Below are positions 53,028 through 61,756 of a DNA stretch of 64,000 nucleotides, in pieces (the first letter of the stretch is position 1; every line of letters starts with the position of its first letter). A program made the position numbers and the translations under genes. This DNA is from Faecalicatena orotica (GTDB lineage Bacteria; Bacillota; Clostridia; Lachnospirales; Lachnospiraceae), in NCBI RefSeq assembly GCF_003149245.1, contig NZ_QGDL01000006.1, positions 247,551 to 311,550 of the forward strand, given 5' to 3'. The notes beneath the pieces are model-generated. The model ran no database searches. It was not told the origin of the DNA and saw only the letters and a program-made list of their open reading frames with translations.

Positions 53028-53783
53028 TTACAGTTTCAATGCCTCCAGAATCTCGTCCGCCCCTTTCATCAGCAGGGAATCTTCCGGCAGTTCGAATACA
53101 CTTTTCCCCTGAATATCATTCACAATCTGGGCCTCATCATTTTTAATCTGTATGAATGGTTCATCCGGAAATGGGCTCTCCATTGGAATAACGGTCTGTG
53201 TAATCCGGTTGACCGCAACCCCCAGCTTCTCATACATCACGAGCCGGTCCGCAACCTCCTTGATCGTCTGGATAACCTGCATCCCTTTCCTGCTCTGGTC
53301 GGTTACGAGAAGCAGGTGTGTCACCTGTTCCATGACGCGCCGGTTCACCTGCTCGATCCCGGCCTCCCCATCAATCACCACATAGTCGAACTGCCCCGCC
53401 AGCATGGAAATTACATCCCTGAGATAAGAATTAATGGCACAATAACAGCCGGACGATTCGGGCCTTACGATTGCAACAAACGCAAACCCGTTTTTTTCAT
53501 CCATCATATCGAGAATACGGAACTTCGCCTCCGATAGGATATCCTGTGTTTCCTTCAGTTTCTCCGATACCCCGTCCGTAATCTCCAGACGGATATCATC
53601 CAGTGTCTCCTTAACCTCTGCATCAAGGGCTGTCGCAAGCCCCACTGCCGGGTCCGCATCAATCGCAAGTACCTTTGCCTCCGGATACCGTTCTGTAAGC
53701 CTGCGCACGAGCGCTGCCGCAAGAGAGGTCTTTCCCACGCCGCCTTTACCTGTGACGGCTATTACTTTTGCATTTCCTTCCAT
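53028..53783 (-). CDS. CooC-type nickel-insertion ATPase
   Basis: About 251 residues from the ATG at 53783 (GGAG upstream). SIMIBI/MinD-like NTPase with deviant Walker A TGKGGVGKTS (residues 11-20), AIDADPAVGLATAL, and VVIDGEAGIEQVNR. In CO dehydrogenase systems such proteins insert nickel or assemble the Ni-Fe-S cluster. No CooS gene is here; the client should be in this operon or elsewhere. Confidence 0.88.
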   Translation of the reverse strand: MEGNAKVIAVTGKGGVGKTSLAAALVRRLTERYPEAKVLAIDADPAVGLATALDAEVKETLDDIRLEITDGVSEKLKETQDILSEAKFRILDMMDEKNGFAFVAIVRPESSGCYCAINSYLRDVISMLAGQFDYVVIDGEAGIEQVNRRVMEQVTHLLLVTDQSRKGMQVIQTIKEVADRLVMYEKLGVAVNRITQTVIPMESPFPDEPFIQIKNDEAQIVNDIQGKSVFELPEDSLLMKGADEILEALKL

Positions 53784-53820
53784 TTTGCTCTCCTTTGCCT
53801 GTTTAATCCGCACTATTGTT

Positions 53821-54537
53821 CTACCGCTTCTTTTGATGCAGTGCACGCATCCCCTCCACTTCATCACAGATTACTTTCAAATCACATGTTCCGCAGTTCA
53901 TCGGCATCCCCTTTAAAATATGGTTCAATGCTTCTGTCACCGCCTCCGCCTGCCCTGCCTCCTTTTGAAACGGTACAAGCGAATACAGTCCGGTCAGAAA
54001 CAGAACCTGTACAGATTGTATTCCCGGATTTTGCAGGTACTTTCTGATATATACAGCTCCAAGCTTTTCAAAACTAATCCCCGCTTTCAAAGCCTCCCTG
54101 CTGACTCTTGCCTGCTCCTTGCTGCTCTTTGCCGATGTTCTGACCATATATCCCCTCGGATAGACGTGGTACCTGACATATTCCAGATCACGGATAAACC
54201 GATAAGCCGCCTCCTCACCAAGTCCCTCCCAAACCGACGGATCAGCAGTAAGAAAAACAATCCTCGCAAACGATACATCCCCCTTCAGTTCACTTAATTC
54301 CGGCCCATAAAGAAGCACTTCATTTTTCCCGGCTCCATCCAAAGCAGAAGTCACACATGTGTAATTGACAGATTCACAGTTACCCCCGCCCAGTTCAAAA
54401 GCGGCATCACGCAGCATGACCATTTCCCCCGAAGCAGTCTCCTCCCAGCACTGCTTCTCATCGTACGGATAACAGCGAGGTGTGTATGCCGATAAATATT
54501 CTCTCGTGTTTCGAATAATTTCATCGTATAATTCCAT
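53821..54537 (-). CDS. ACS/CODH-associated-like protein, first gene of operon
   Basis: About 238 residues from the ATG at 54537. Not firmly recognised. A globular N-terminal half with FELGGGNCESVNYTCVTS and LLYGPELSELKGDVSFARI, a middle with basic residues, and a C-terminal Cys motif NCGTCDLKVICDEVEGMR that could bind a metal cluster. I recall proteins like this labelled as CO dehydrogenase/acetyl-CoA synthase related, always next to CooC; treat that as weak. It overlaps nothing and starts the leftward operon. Confidence 0.65.
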   Translation of the reverse strand: MELYDEIIRNTREYLSAYTPRCYPYDEKQCWEETASGEMVMLRDAAFELGGGNCESVNYTCVTSALDGAGKNEVLLYGPELSELKGDVSFARIVFLTADPSVWEGLGEEAAYRFIRDLEYVRYHVYPRGYMVRTSAKSSKEQARVSREALKAGISFEKLGAVYIRKYLQNPGIQSVQVLFLTGLYSLVPFQKEAGQAEAVTEALNHILKGMPMNCGTCDLKVICDEVEGMRALHQKKR

Positions 54538-54610
54538 CTCATCCCCCTTACTTTTAAGCATATTTACCGAATTTACTTTCTAATTTCATGCTAACAAGGG
54601 GTAAATGCAC

Positions 54611-54645
54611 AAAAAAGGAACGAATCCACTGATCCGTTCCTTTTT
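54611..54645 (-). terminator. Terminator after the GNAT gene at 54673
   Basis: AAAAAAGGAACG / CGTTCCTTTTT stem with a 12-base loop; works best leftward (TTTTTT) but is nearly symmetric. Confidence 0.8.
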
Positions 54646-54672
54646 GGGACTATTTGAGGGATTCGTTCCTGT

Positions 54673-55182
54673 TTATATTCTGGCATCTTTCCCGTCCAAT
54701 CTCTTCTCCATCACTTCATAAACAAGCACAGCATCATTCATCAAAGCCATCCGCTCATGCTTTACTGTACGATACCCCAATTTCTCATATAAACAGCATG
54801 CCGGCAGTGACGCATCGACCAGCACACTGTCATACTTTTTTCCGAGCTCTTTTTCGAGCTTCTCTATTAAAAAGGTTCCATATCCATTCCCCTGGTACTC
54901 AGGAAGTATATAAACTCTGGTGATATGGTTTTCTTCTATGCTTCCGGTCCCTATAACCTGCCCATCATGTACCAGCACCCAGACATTTCCGTCAGCAATA
55001 TCCTTCATGACTTTCTCTTCACTATGGAACAGCAGGAAAAAAGTAACCACCTCTCCCGGATAATATCTAGGATATACTTCTTTCACCGTTTTAGACACTA
55101 CATTTATAATCACATTAGAATCTGACAATTTTTTTATGTTCCTTATCTCCAATTTTCCACCAGCCCCGTGGCTTCTGCTCAT
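54673..55182 (-). CDS. GNAT-family N-acetyltransferase
   Basis: About 169 residues if the ATG at 55182 (GGGGA upstream) is used. The acetyl-CoA site is VYILPEYQGNGYGTFLIEKL; the C-terminal LYEKLGYRTVKHERM is typical. The family-like part begins LEIRNIKKLSDSN, so a TTG start at 55152 is possible. Substrate unknown (small molecule, peptide or protein N-terminus). Confidence 0.88.
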   Translation of the reverse strand: MSRSHGAGGKLEIRNIKKLSDSNVIINVVSKTVKEVYPRYYPGEVVTFFLLFHSEEKVMKDIADGNVWVLVHDGQVIGTGSIEENHITRVYILPEYQGNGYGTFLIEKLEKELGKKYDSVLVDASLPACCLYEKLGYRTVKHERMALMNDAVLVYEVMEKRLDGKDARI

Positions 55183-55316
55183 AACGATATTCCCCTTTCT
55201 CAAAATCCCGTCTTACTTTTTCTGTCCTGTTTTCATCTGTAAGCATATTATAATATTTTTCTTTGGAATATACCATACAATTAACGTTGATATAAATAGA
55301 ACAATGGAAAATTACA

Positions 55317-55325
55317 TGGTATAAT
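55317..55325 (+). promoter_or_regulatory. Extended -10 promoter for the 136-residue membrane protein
   Basis: TGGTATAAT about 62 bases before the ATG at 55388, no clear -35. Confidence 0.45.
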
Positions 55326-55387
55326 GATGTCAATGACAAAAGGAATTTTATACACTTAAAATTTATGAAAGGGCAAAATGTAATCAC

Positions 55388-55798
55388 ATGAACATAAACT
55401 ACAAGTTCAAGCCAAAGAAAATAACTAACATTCTATATTACAGTTTAATTTTATTAGGAGCGCTTTTAACGATTATACGCTGGATAAGCGCCTTCAACAG
55501 CCACATAGTTGTTATCAATGAAGAAATAAATTCCCATATTTCAAATTTATCATTAAGTTTGATAGTTTATCTGGCTATCGGCTTTACATGGACTTTACAG
55601 GGAATAAAATTTAAACGGGTCGCCTTATTAGGAATAATAATTATTATAGCTAATATTATATGTGAAACCGTTATGGGATTTATGAATACACCTGATATAG
55701 TAGATGCTGTGTATGGCGTTATTGGTACGGTCATTGCGTTTTGTTTTCTATCTGTATCCCAAAAATATGGCTTAAACGACATTCAAAAAACCGGTTAA
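55388..55798 (+). CDS. Four-span membrane protein
   Basis: 136 residues with four hydrophobic helices (about 15-35, 55-75, 78-95 and 100-122) and short basic ends. No family recognised. First gene of the AT-rich plus-strand run; weak ribosome site. Confidence 0.65.
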   Translation: MNINYKFKPKKITNILYYSLILLGALLTIIRWISAFNSHIVVINEEINSHISNLSLSLIVYLAIGFTWTLQGIKFKRVALLGIIIIIANIICETVMGFMNTPDIVDAVYGVIGTVIAFCFLSVSQKYGLNDIQKTG

Positions 55799-55842
55799 GT
55801 TTTTAGTTTTGAAAAAATAAAATCTATGGAGGATGATAATTT

Positions 55843-56370
55843 ATGGCATTAAGATTAGTAAAGGCAAGTGCTGAATATGAAAATTTAATTGTAAATATGC
55901 TGGAAGAATGGATTGAGTATAATAATAACCATGTATCTGCCAATCATTCTCCTATGGCAATCTTCAAAAATGACTACCACGATTTTACATCCTATATTTC
56001 AAATTTAGATTATATAAAGGCTGAAGAAGGAAAAGTTCCTTCTTCCACATTTTTTTGTCTGGATGAAGAAAGAAATATTATGATTGGTGCCGTGAATATT
56101 CGCCACTATTTGAATGATTCTTTACTACAATTTGGAGGTCATATCGGTGATGGAATCCGGCCATCTGAAAGAAGAAAAGGATATGCCACAAAGATGATTG
56201 CTTTAGCATTGGAAGAATGCAAAGCACTTGGAATCCATAAGGTCCTGATGGTATGTGACAAAAATAATACCGGCTCTGCAAAGTCCATTCAAAACAATGG
56301 TGGAATTTTGGAAAATGAAATTCAAAATGAAGGGAAAACAGAACAAAGATATTGGATTAATATAGATTGA
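55843..56370 (+). CDS. GNAT-family N-acetyltransferase
   Basis: 175 residues with the acetyl-CoA motif IRPSERRKGYATKMIALALE and MVCDKNNTGSAKSIQNNGG near the end, as in Firmicute GNATs of the YjdJ-like sort. GGAGG precedes the ATG. Its stop is followed within two bases by a broken copy of part of the HEAT-repeat gene. Confidence 0.88.
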   Translation: MALRLVKASAEYENLIVNMLEEWIEYNNNHVSANHSPMAIFKNDYHDFTSYISNLDYIKAEEGKVPSSTFFCLDEERNIMIGAVNIRHYLNDSLLQFGGHIGDGIRPSERRKGYATKMIALALEECKALGIHKVLMVCDKNNTGSAKSIQNNGGILENEIQNEGKTEQRYWINID

Positions 56371-56371
56371 T

Positions 56372-56485
56372 ATAGTCACTCCAATGACATATTTGATATT
56401 GCAAAACATAAACTAATGGATAAAAATGTACGGTTCGTGCGTTCTCCCGCAATATTATTTCCCAAGGTTATACAAAGGTGGACAT
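56372..56485 (+). pseudogene. 114-base degenerate copy of the HEAT-repeat gene
   Basis: Bases 56372-56485 match 59712-59826 at roughly nine of ten positions (shared runs include TATTTGATATTGCAAAACAT and GGTTCGTGCGTTCTCCCGCA). The copy has a one-base deletion that breaks the frame and no start codon, so it is a remnant. Confidence 0.85.
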
Positions 56486-56561
56486 ATTCATCTTTGGTTA
56501 TAATCTATAAATTTTAAGTTGTAAAATTAAGTGTTTCAGTTATGAAAGGAGAGATATAAGC

Positions 56562-56771
56562 ATGAAATATATTATTAGGATTATTCAAGTTTCTACACTT
56601 TTAGGTGGAACAGAGTTTATGCTAATGTTGCTTTTTGGAGATTTAACAGAAAGCGTAAAGCCAGTAGTATTATGGGCAGTACTTGTCAGTCTGATTATAT
56701 TTGGAGTACTTGACATAATTGGAAGAAAATTAGAAAGTAAAAGAAATGAGGTGTCCAGTTCTTTATCCTAA
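56562..56771 (+). CDS. Small two-span membrane protein
   Basis: 69 residues with two hydrophobic helices (about 3-25 and 33-53) and a charged C-terminus. GGAGA precedes the ATG. Function unknown. Confidence 0.6.
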   Translation: MKYIIRIIQVSTLLGGTEFMLMLLFGDLTESVKPVVLWAVLVSLIIFGVLDIIGRKLESKRNEVSSSLS

Positions 56772-56867
56772 TTTTTAGCAGGAATGCTTCAAGAAATATT
56801 AGTCAGCATAGTATTTATCAAATTCCAGCTTGTAGTGGGAAAATTTGAAGTTGTAGGAAGGAGAACG

Positions 56868-57236
56868 ATGGATCTAAAAAGCAGGATACAAAAATTAAAG
56901 GCAGAGATACCTGCTGTTTTTTTATCATTAAAGGATAATGAAACTCCACTTATAGCAAAGTTCTTCGCGGCGATAACGGTTGCTTATGCACTTTCTCCCG
57001 TTGATTTAATACCAGATTTTATTCCGGTGCTTGGGTATTTGGACGACCTTATACTGCTTCCTGCTTTTATCGCCTTAACGATACGTTTTATTCCAAAACC
57101 CGTCTGGGAGAAGAATCTTGCTCTTGCTATTGACTTGTGGAAAGATGGTAAACCCCAAAAGTGGTATTATGCAGTCCCTATCATTCTATTTTGGGTTGTC
57201 GTCATATGGTTAATTGTGAAAGCGATCTGGCTTTAG
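56868..57236 (+). CDS. YkvA/DUF1232 family membrane protein
   Basis: About 122 residues from the ATG at 56868 (AGGAGA upstream). The DUF1232 hallmark AYALSPVDLIPDFIPVLGYL is intact, followed by a C-terminal membrane helix. Members are small membrane-associated proteins of unknown function. Its leader carries the shared cassette-type sequence. Confidence 0.88.
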   Translation: MDLKSRIQKLKAEIPAVFLSLKDNETPLIAKFFAAITVAYALSPVDLIPDFIPVLGYLDDLILLPAFIALTIRFIPKPVWEKNLALAIDLWKDGKPQKWYYAVPIILFWVVVIWLIVKAIWL

Positions 57237-57273
57237 CAAATTTTCCATCCAGTATAGCTGGATGGAAAATTTG
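57237..57273. terminator. Terminator after the YkvA-like gene
   Basis: Perfect 16-base stem CAAATTTTCCATCCAG / CTGGATGGAAAATTTG with a five-base loop. Stem ends are A/T-rich, so it can work in both directions. Confidence 0.75.
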
Positions 57274-57322
57274 AATTTATAACTGAAATTTTTTGTATTT
57301 TGCGAAGGGAGAATATTGATTT

Positions 57323-57697
57323 ATGTATTCAATATTAGGTGCAGTATTATTTGGAGTTATAGCAACTATGACAGTTCTTGTTGCTTGCGGTTTGCCTTTG
57401 GGCGAATTTACAATGGGTGGACAATATAAAATCTTACCTAAGAAATTTAGAGTTATGGCAGTCATTTCGTTTGCTGTCCAAATTTTTGCAATGATAATTG
57501 TTTTGCAAGCCGGAGGTTTTATTTCCTTGTGGTTGTCTTTTAAGGTTACTAAATATATTTGTTTCTTCTTTGCCGCTTACCTATCTTTGAATACTATTAT
57601 GAACATGATTTCAAAAAGTAGGAAAGAAAAATATGTTATGACTCCGCTTTCACTTATAGTCGGAATATGTTTTTGGATAACGGCATTTCAAATGTAG
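57323..57697 (+). CDS. Four-span membrane protein
   Basis: 124 residues with four hydrophobic segments (about 3-24, 46-65, 72-92 and 104-122) and a conserved-looking LPLGEFTMGGQYKILPKKFR loop. I have seen this loop pattern in small Firmicute membrane proteins of unknown function. GGGAGA precedes the ATG. Confidence 0.7.
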   Translation: MYSILGAVLFGVIATMTVLVACGLPLGEFTMGGQYKILPKKFRVMAVISFAVQIFAMIIVLQAGGFISLWLSFKVTKYICFFFAAYLSLNTIMNMISKSRKEKYVMTPLSLIVGICFWITAFQM

Positions 57698-57779
57698 TAT
57701 GTAAAATGAGGATAATCTACAGTGCGTCAATCCCAGTTTATCCAAAAGAAATTTATGAATTTAGTGAGGTAAAAAAATC

Positions 57780-58190
57780 ATGAAACATGAATGCAAAATA
57801 ACAGTATTGGAAACAAAAGTTTTTTCGGATTATCAGAAGAAATATCTTGCTAATCCAAAATCAGGTCCTTGTCCTTGTTTTAAAGCGGGAGATACTTTTA
57901 TATTAAAAAGAACACCTGAAAGAGATGACTTTTATCAATTAATGAATGGAAAGTTTTGCGGAGAAGCGTGGGATGCAATAAGCAGATATGTTTATACAGC
58001 ATTACAAGGAGGTTCAATTATGCATAATTGGACAAATGACGAAAGAATGATGATCGCTTGCTGCAATGATGGGACAAGACCAGTCATATTTAAAATAGAA
58101 AGAATTGATATTCCAGAGAATGTGAAAGAACAAGAATGGTTAGATAAACAAAATTTTTCAAATACTGAAGAAAATGCTTACACTGGATAA
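57780..58190 (+). CDS. TIGR04076-family protein
   Basis: 136 residues. The opening HECKITVLETKVFSDYQKKY, the CPCFKAGDTF turn and the closing PVIFKIERIDI are the TIGR04076 pattern. Cys-containing small proteins of anaerobes with unknown role. GAGG precedes the ATG; shared leader sequence upstream. Confidence 0.88.
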   Translation: MKHECKITVLETKVFSDYQKKYLANPKSGPCPCFKAGDTFILKRTPERDDFYQLMNGKFCGEAWDAISRYVYTALQGGSIMHNWTNDERMMIACCNDGTRPVIFKIERIDIPENVKEQEWLDKQNFSNTEENAYTG

Positions 58191-58250
58191 ATGACAGAAT
58201 CCATTGGGAAAGAATAGACTAAGCGAAAATCGGGATTTGGGGTGGGAAAT

Positions 58251-58760
58251 ATGATACTCGAAACAGAACGATTATATCTGCGTGAGATGAATCAATTTGA
58301 TTTAGAATCATTGTGTAAAATCTTACAAGATAAAGATACAATGTACGCATATGAGGGACCATTCAGTGATGAGGAAGTCCAAGAATGGCTCGATAGACAA
58401 ATTTCCCGTTATCAAAAATGGAAATTTGGTTTATGGGCAGTCGTTTTAAAGGAGACCGATGAAATGATCGGGCAATGCGGGCTTACAATGCAGTCTTGGA
58501 AGGATGAGGAGGTACTTGAAATAGGTTATCTTTTCGAGAGATTATATTGGCATAAAGGGTATGCCATCGAAGCGGCAAAGGCGTGTAAAAAGTATGCGTT
58601 TGAAGTATTAAGAGCAGAAGAAGTTTGCTCTATCATCAGAGATACAAATATAGCATCTCAAAACGTAGCCATAAGAAACGGGATGACAATGGCAGGCACA
58701 TGGACAAAGCATTACAAGGGTGTAGATATGCCGCATTATCGTTATGTGGTTCAGCGCTGA
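58251..58760 (+). CDS. GNAT-family (RimJ/RimL-like) acetyltransferase
   Basis: About 169 residues from the ATG at 58251 (GGGGTGGG upstream; an in-frame GTG at 58242 is less likely). ILETERLYLREM start, the LEIGYLFERLYWHKGYAIEA acetyl-CoA loop, and IRDTNIASQNVAIRNGM. This group acetylates ribosomal or other protein N-termini, or small molecules. Confidence 0.92.
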   Translation: MILETERLYLREMNQFDLESLCKILQDKDTMYAYEGPFSDEEVQEWLDRQISRYQKWKFGLWAVVLKETDEMIGQCGLTMQSWKDEEVLEIGYLFERLYWHKGYAIEAAKACKKYAFEVLRAEEVCSIIRDTNIASQNVAIRNGMTMAGTWTKHYKGVDMPHYRYVVQR

Positions 58761-58858
58761 CATCAGGCATTAAAAATGGCTGCTGAAAAGCCAGTTGCCT
58801 TTAGCCAAATGAAAGTTGCGGGCGGAAATTATTTATATAACCGGGAGGTGCTAAAACA

Positions 58859-60397
58859 ATGTTTTTGCATAAAAAAACTGATTTTTATTCTTCAAATTTA
58901 AATGCTTACATTGCTCTGGCATCAGAAGGTGCACTGCATAATCTGCCTTTAATTTTTTGTGTTCTTGCTGAGAATTCCGATAATCACAAAGTGGCCGCCG
59001 CAAACTTTCTATGCGAATTTTTAAATAAACTTTCTTTTGATGATATTTACAGAATTGATAAGCAAATGCGACAGACAACTTCAATGGAATGGAGCATCAA
59101 CTGGAAAGAGTTAAACGTGGAAAGCTTTGTTACAAAACATATGTCAGAGGATGAAAAACGTGCAGTCTTTGTTTTTGCGTCTTTTCATCCAAACGGATAT
59201 ATCAGAGAACAGGCTATCTACGCTTTGGGTAAATATAAGGATGCCCTCCCCTTTATTCTTCTAAGGTGTAATGATTGGGTTTGTCAAGTGCGTCAGGCGG
59301 CATTTAATGTGTTTACCCAGATATTGGCATATTCCAGTGAAGAGGAAATTGTTCATGCGCTTCCCCTTATGGAAAAATTACGTAGGAGCACACGGTACGG
59401 GTATGATACTATTCTGCCGGTTGTAGTCAATCTCTTTCGGATCAACGGCCAATTGATAAAACGAGGGTTAAACAGTACTGATTTTAGGGCAAGAAAATTT
59501 TGTATATCAATCATTAATCATCTGGATAAAATAGATAACGACTACCTGATGGATTACATTTTTCATGAAAAAGACCCCTTTCTACGAAAAACGGTTTTTC
59601 AGAAATTACTAAAAACAAATGCAGACAGCACCGAAATACTGGAGTTAAGCAAATGCTTTCTGAAGGATAAGTATCCGCCGAATCGCATCTTAGCATTACA
59701 GTACTTAATTGATAATCACTCCAATGACTTATTTGATATTGCAAAACATATGCTAATGGATAAAAATGCACAGGTTCGTGCGTTCTCCCGCAATCTTATT
59801 TCCCTGAGTGATACAAAGGTGGACATCCGCCAAATTTATTTGAATCACCTTTATGTAAATACATCAATTAGTATTTATGGACTGGGGGAAGTTGGATCTG
59901 CCGAAGACTGTGAACTTATTGAGAAGTATTTAGCAGATGACAGGGTTTCTGTTGTTCGTGCCGCAATGACGGCATTAATGCGGTTAAATACAGAAAAATA
60001 TCTGGCTAATATAACAGATATGCTGGCCGCAGATAAATCTGGCATAGTCAAAACAGCAGCGATACTGCTCAAAAAGAATAGAGAGTACGATTTTGAAAAA
60101 GTATCAGAAATCCTTAATAACTCATCAAATGAGAACACAAAAATAAAATGCGCCACTCTTCTGTTTTTGAGCGGTAAATGGCAATCGCTGATTTATACTC
60201 TTATGCTCCTTGGCAGTGGCTGTGAGAAATTAGAAAATCTATGTCAAACACAAATCAGCAGATGGATATTTACATATAACCGTTCCTACGCTGTTCTCTC
60301 TAAAAATGATAAACAAACAATTATTGAATTACTACAGGAAAAGGCAAAGTACCTAAAGCCCGAAACGAAGAAACAAATTATGTTTTTGGCTAAATAA
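58859..60397 (+). CDS. HEAT-repeat protein
   Basis: 512 residues made of paired helices through the whole length, with HEAT-like turns such as VCQVRQAAFNVF, NAQVRAFSRNLI and RVSVVRAAMTALM. Such scaffolds bind proteins or nucleic acid. No signal peptide or enzyme motif. It is 28 bases before the transglutaminase-like gene and may serve as its partner. A broken copy of its middle lies at 56372. Confidence 0.82.
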   Translation: MFLHKKTDFYSSNLNAYIALASEGALHNLPLIFCVLAENSDNHKVAAANFLCEFLNKLSFDDIYRIDKQMRQTTSMEWSINWKELNVESFVTKHMSEDEKRAVFVFASFHPNGYIREQAIYALGKYKDALPFILLRCNDWVCQVRQAAFNVFTQILAYSSEEEIVHALPLMEKLRRSTRYGYDTILPVVVNLFRINGQLIKRGLNSTDFRARKFCISIINHLDKIDNDYLMDYIFHEKDPFLRKTVFQKLLKTNADSTEILELSKCFLKDKYPPNRILALQYLIDNHSNDLFDIAKHMLMDKNAQVRAFSRNLISLSDTKVDIRQIYLNHLYVNTSISIYGLGEVGSAEDCELIEKYLADDRVSVVRAAMTALMRLNTEKYLANITDMLAADKSGIVKTAAILLKKNREYDFEKVSEILNNSSNENTKIKCATLLFLSGKWQSLIYTLMLLGSGCEKLENLCQTQISRWIFTYNRSYAVLSKNDKQTIIELLQEKAKYLKPETKKQIMFLAK

Positions 60398-60425
60398 TGA
60401 TGTGATTTTATGGGGGAGTCCACTG

Positions 60426-61127
60426 ATGGAACAATATTTAAAAGAAACCTCTTTGTTAAACTTTTCTGCCGAAAATATTCAGCAATTAATAAGGGACAGG
60501 CAATGGGAAAATATAGATGAGTACAATCGCATAAAGAAGATATACAATTTTGTTCGTGATGAAATCCTATTTGGTTACAATATAGATGATCATATCCCCG
60601 CGTCAAAAGTGTTGTCTGATGGGTATGGGCAATGTAATACAAAGGGAACATTATTTATGGCCCTGCTCCGCGGAGTTCATATTCCATGTCGTATGCATGG
60701 ATTTACAATTGATAAGAAATTGCAAAAAGGGGCAATGACAGGCCTTGTATACAAAAACGCTCCCAAAAATATTTTACACAGCTGGGTCGAGGTATATTTG
60801 GACGGGATATGGTATGAATTAGAGGCATTTATATTAGATAAAAAATACCTTTCACAATTACAACGTATAAACTCAATATGCTCAGGTGCCTTTTGCGGGT
60901 ATGGTGTTGCTGTAAAGGATTTTCATAATCCTGTAATTGATTTTGATCGAAACGATACCTATATTCAGAGCGAGGGCATTAACCATGACTTCGGAATTTA
61001 TGATTGTCCGGATGAGTTACTAAAAGATCATAATCAAGAACTGTCAGTACTTAAAGGCTTCTTGTATAGAAATTTGGGAAGGCATTTAATGAATAACAAT
61101 ATCAGAAAAATAAGAAATGCTGAATAA
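60426..61127 (+). CDS. Transglutaminase-like cysteine protein
   Basis: About 233 residues from the ATG at 60426 (GGGGAG upstream). Catalytic Cys in DGYGQCNTKGTLFMALLR and His in LHSWVEVYLDGIWYELEAF define the transglutaminase/protease-like fold; the Asp is probably in the IDFDRND region or the ILDKK strand. It may be a protease, cross-linking enzyme or peptide N-glycanase-like protein. Linked to the HEAT-repeat gene. Confidence 0.85.
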   Translation: MEQYLKETSLLNFSAENIQQLIRDRQWENIDEYNRIKKIYNFVRDEILFGYNIDDHIPASKVLSDGYGQCNTKGTLFMALLRGVHIPCRMHGFTIDKKLQKGAMTGLVYKNAPKNILHSWVEVYLDGIWYELEAFILDKKYLSQLQRINSICSGAFCGYGVAVKDFHNPVIDFDRNDTYIQSEGINHDFGIYDCPDELLKDHNQELSVLKGFLYRNLGRHLMNNNIRKIRNAE

Positions 61128-61208
61128 CAACTTGAATGTTTGTGACCGATTGTCTAAACTTGAGGAAGGGATTCAATGATTATTCAAATGAACGGTAGGA
61201 GGGATTTT

Positions 61209-61439
61209 ATGTTTAAGATGTTTAAAAATTCTTTTGGGGTGCCCTATGAAAATGGCGGTATTTATCCGACTGTTGCAAAAGCGCAACAGGCAATTTCTAA
61301 ATACTGTGAGGAAAATGGATACTCCTATTCTTTTAATGGTGATGATGAAGTTATAATAAATGAGAAAACATATGAAATATATCGAGGATACGAGAATGGG
61401 AGCCGGGGAAGTTATGGAATTAAGTGCAGAGAAAGATAA
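61209..61439 (+). CDS. Small hypothetical protein
   Basis: About 76 residues from the ATG at 61209 (AGGAGG upstream). Begins MFKMFKNSFGVPYENGGIYP, alpha/beta, acidic. Family not recognised. Confidence 0.65.
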   Translation: MFKMFKNSFGVPYENGGIYPTVAKAQQAISKYCEENGYSYSFNGDDEVIINEKTYEIYRGYENGSRGSYGIKCRER

Positions 61440-61497
61440 TTAAATGATAATTCACAGTTTGTCCAGAAAACTTAGAAGTTGTAGAGGAGGATTCATA

Positions 61498-61641
61498 ATG
61501 AAAAAAATTGGATTAGGCGTTGCAATACTACTTTTTGCAATTGTAATTTCTCTTTCTTCATCGGGTATGGGATTGCTTGCTATCGGAATAGGTGTCGTTG
61601 GATTAATTTTTTCAATCATTGGATTTATAGAACATCAGTAA
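61498..61641 (+). CDS. Small membrane protein, 47 residues
   Basis: From the ATG at 61498 (GGAGG upstream) the protein is almost wholly hydrophobic: two short helices (KKIGLGVAILLFAIVISLSS and a Gly/Ile-rich second), ending EHQ. Function unknown. The shared leader sequence lies directly upstream. Confidence 0.6.
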   Translation: MKKIGLGVAILLFAIVISLSSSGMGLLAIGIGVVGLIFSIIGFIEHQ

Positions 61642-61756
61642 AATAACTTACAGTTTGTGGTAAGGAAAATTTGAATATGGAGAGATAGCGTTTATAAACC
61701 CTCTTACGTTTTGACTAAGTTAAAGGATTGTATCCATAAATTAAAGGAGAGTAGTT

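Noticed and set aside
46163..54537. Standard 2-hydroxyglutaryl-CoA or phenyllactyl-CoA dehydratase operon
   Set aside because: No CoA-transferase, acyl-CoA dehydrogenase or Etf genes; instead CooC-type and HypA maturation genes are present.
55115..55246. 43-codon minus-strand frame upstream of and overlapping the GNAT gene at 54673
   Set aside because: The translation looks fairly protein-like (DFEKGEYRYEQKPRGWWKIG) but it has no ribosome site and overlaps the GNAT start; possibly a remnant or a leader peptide.
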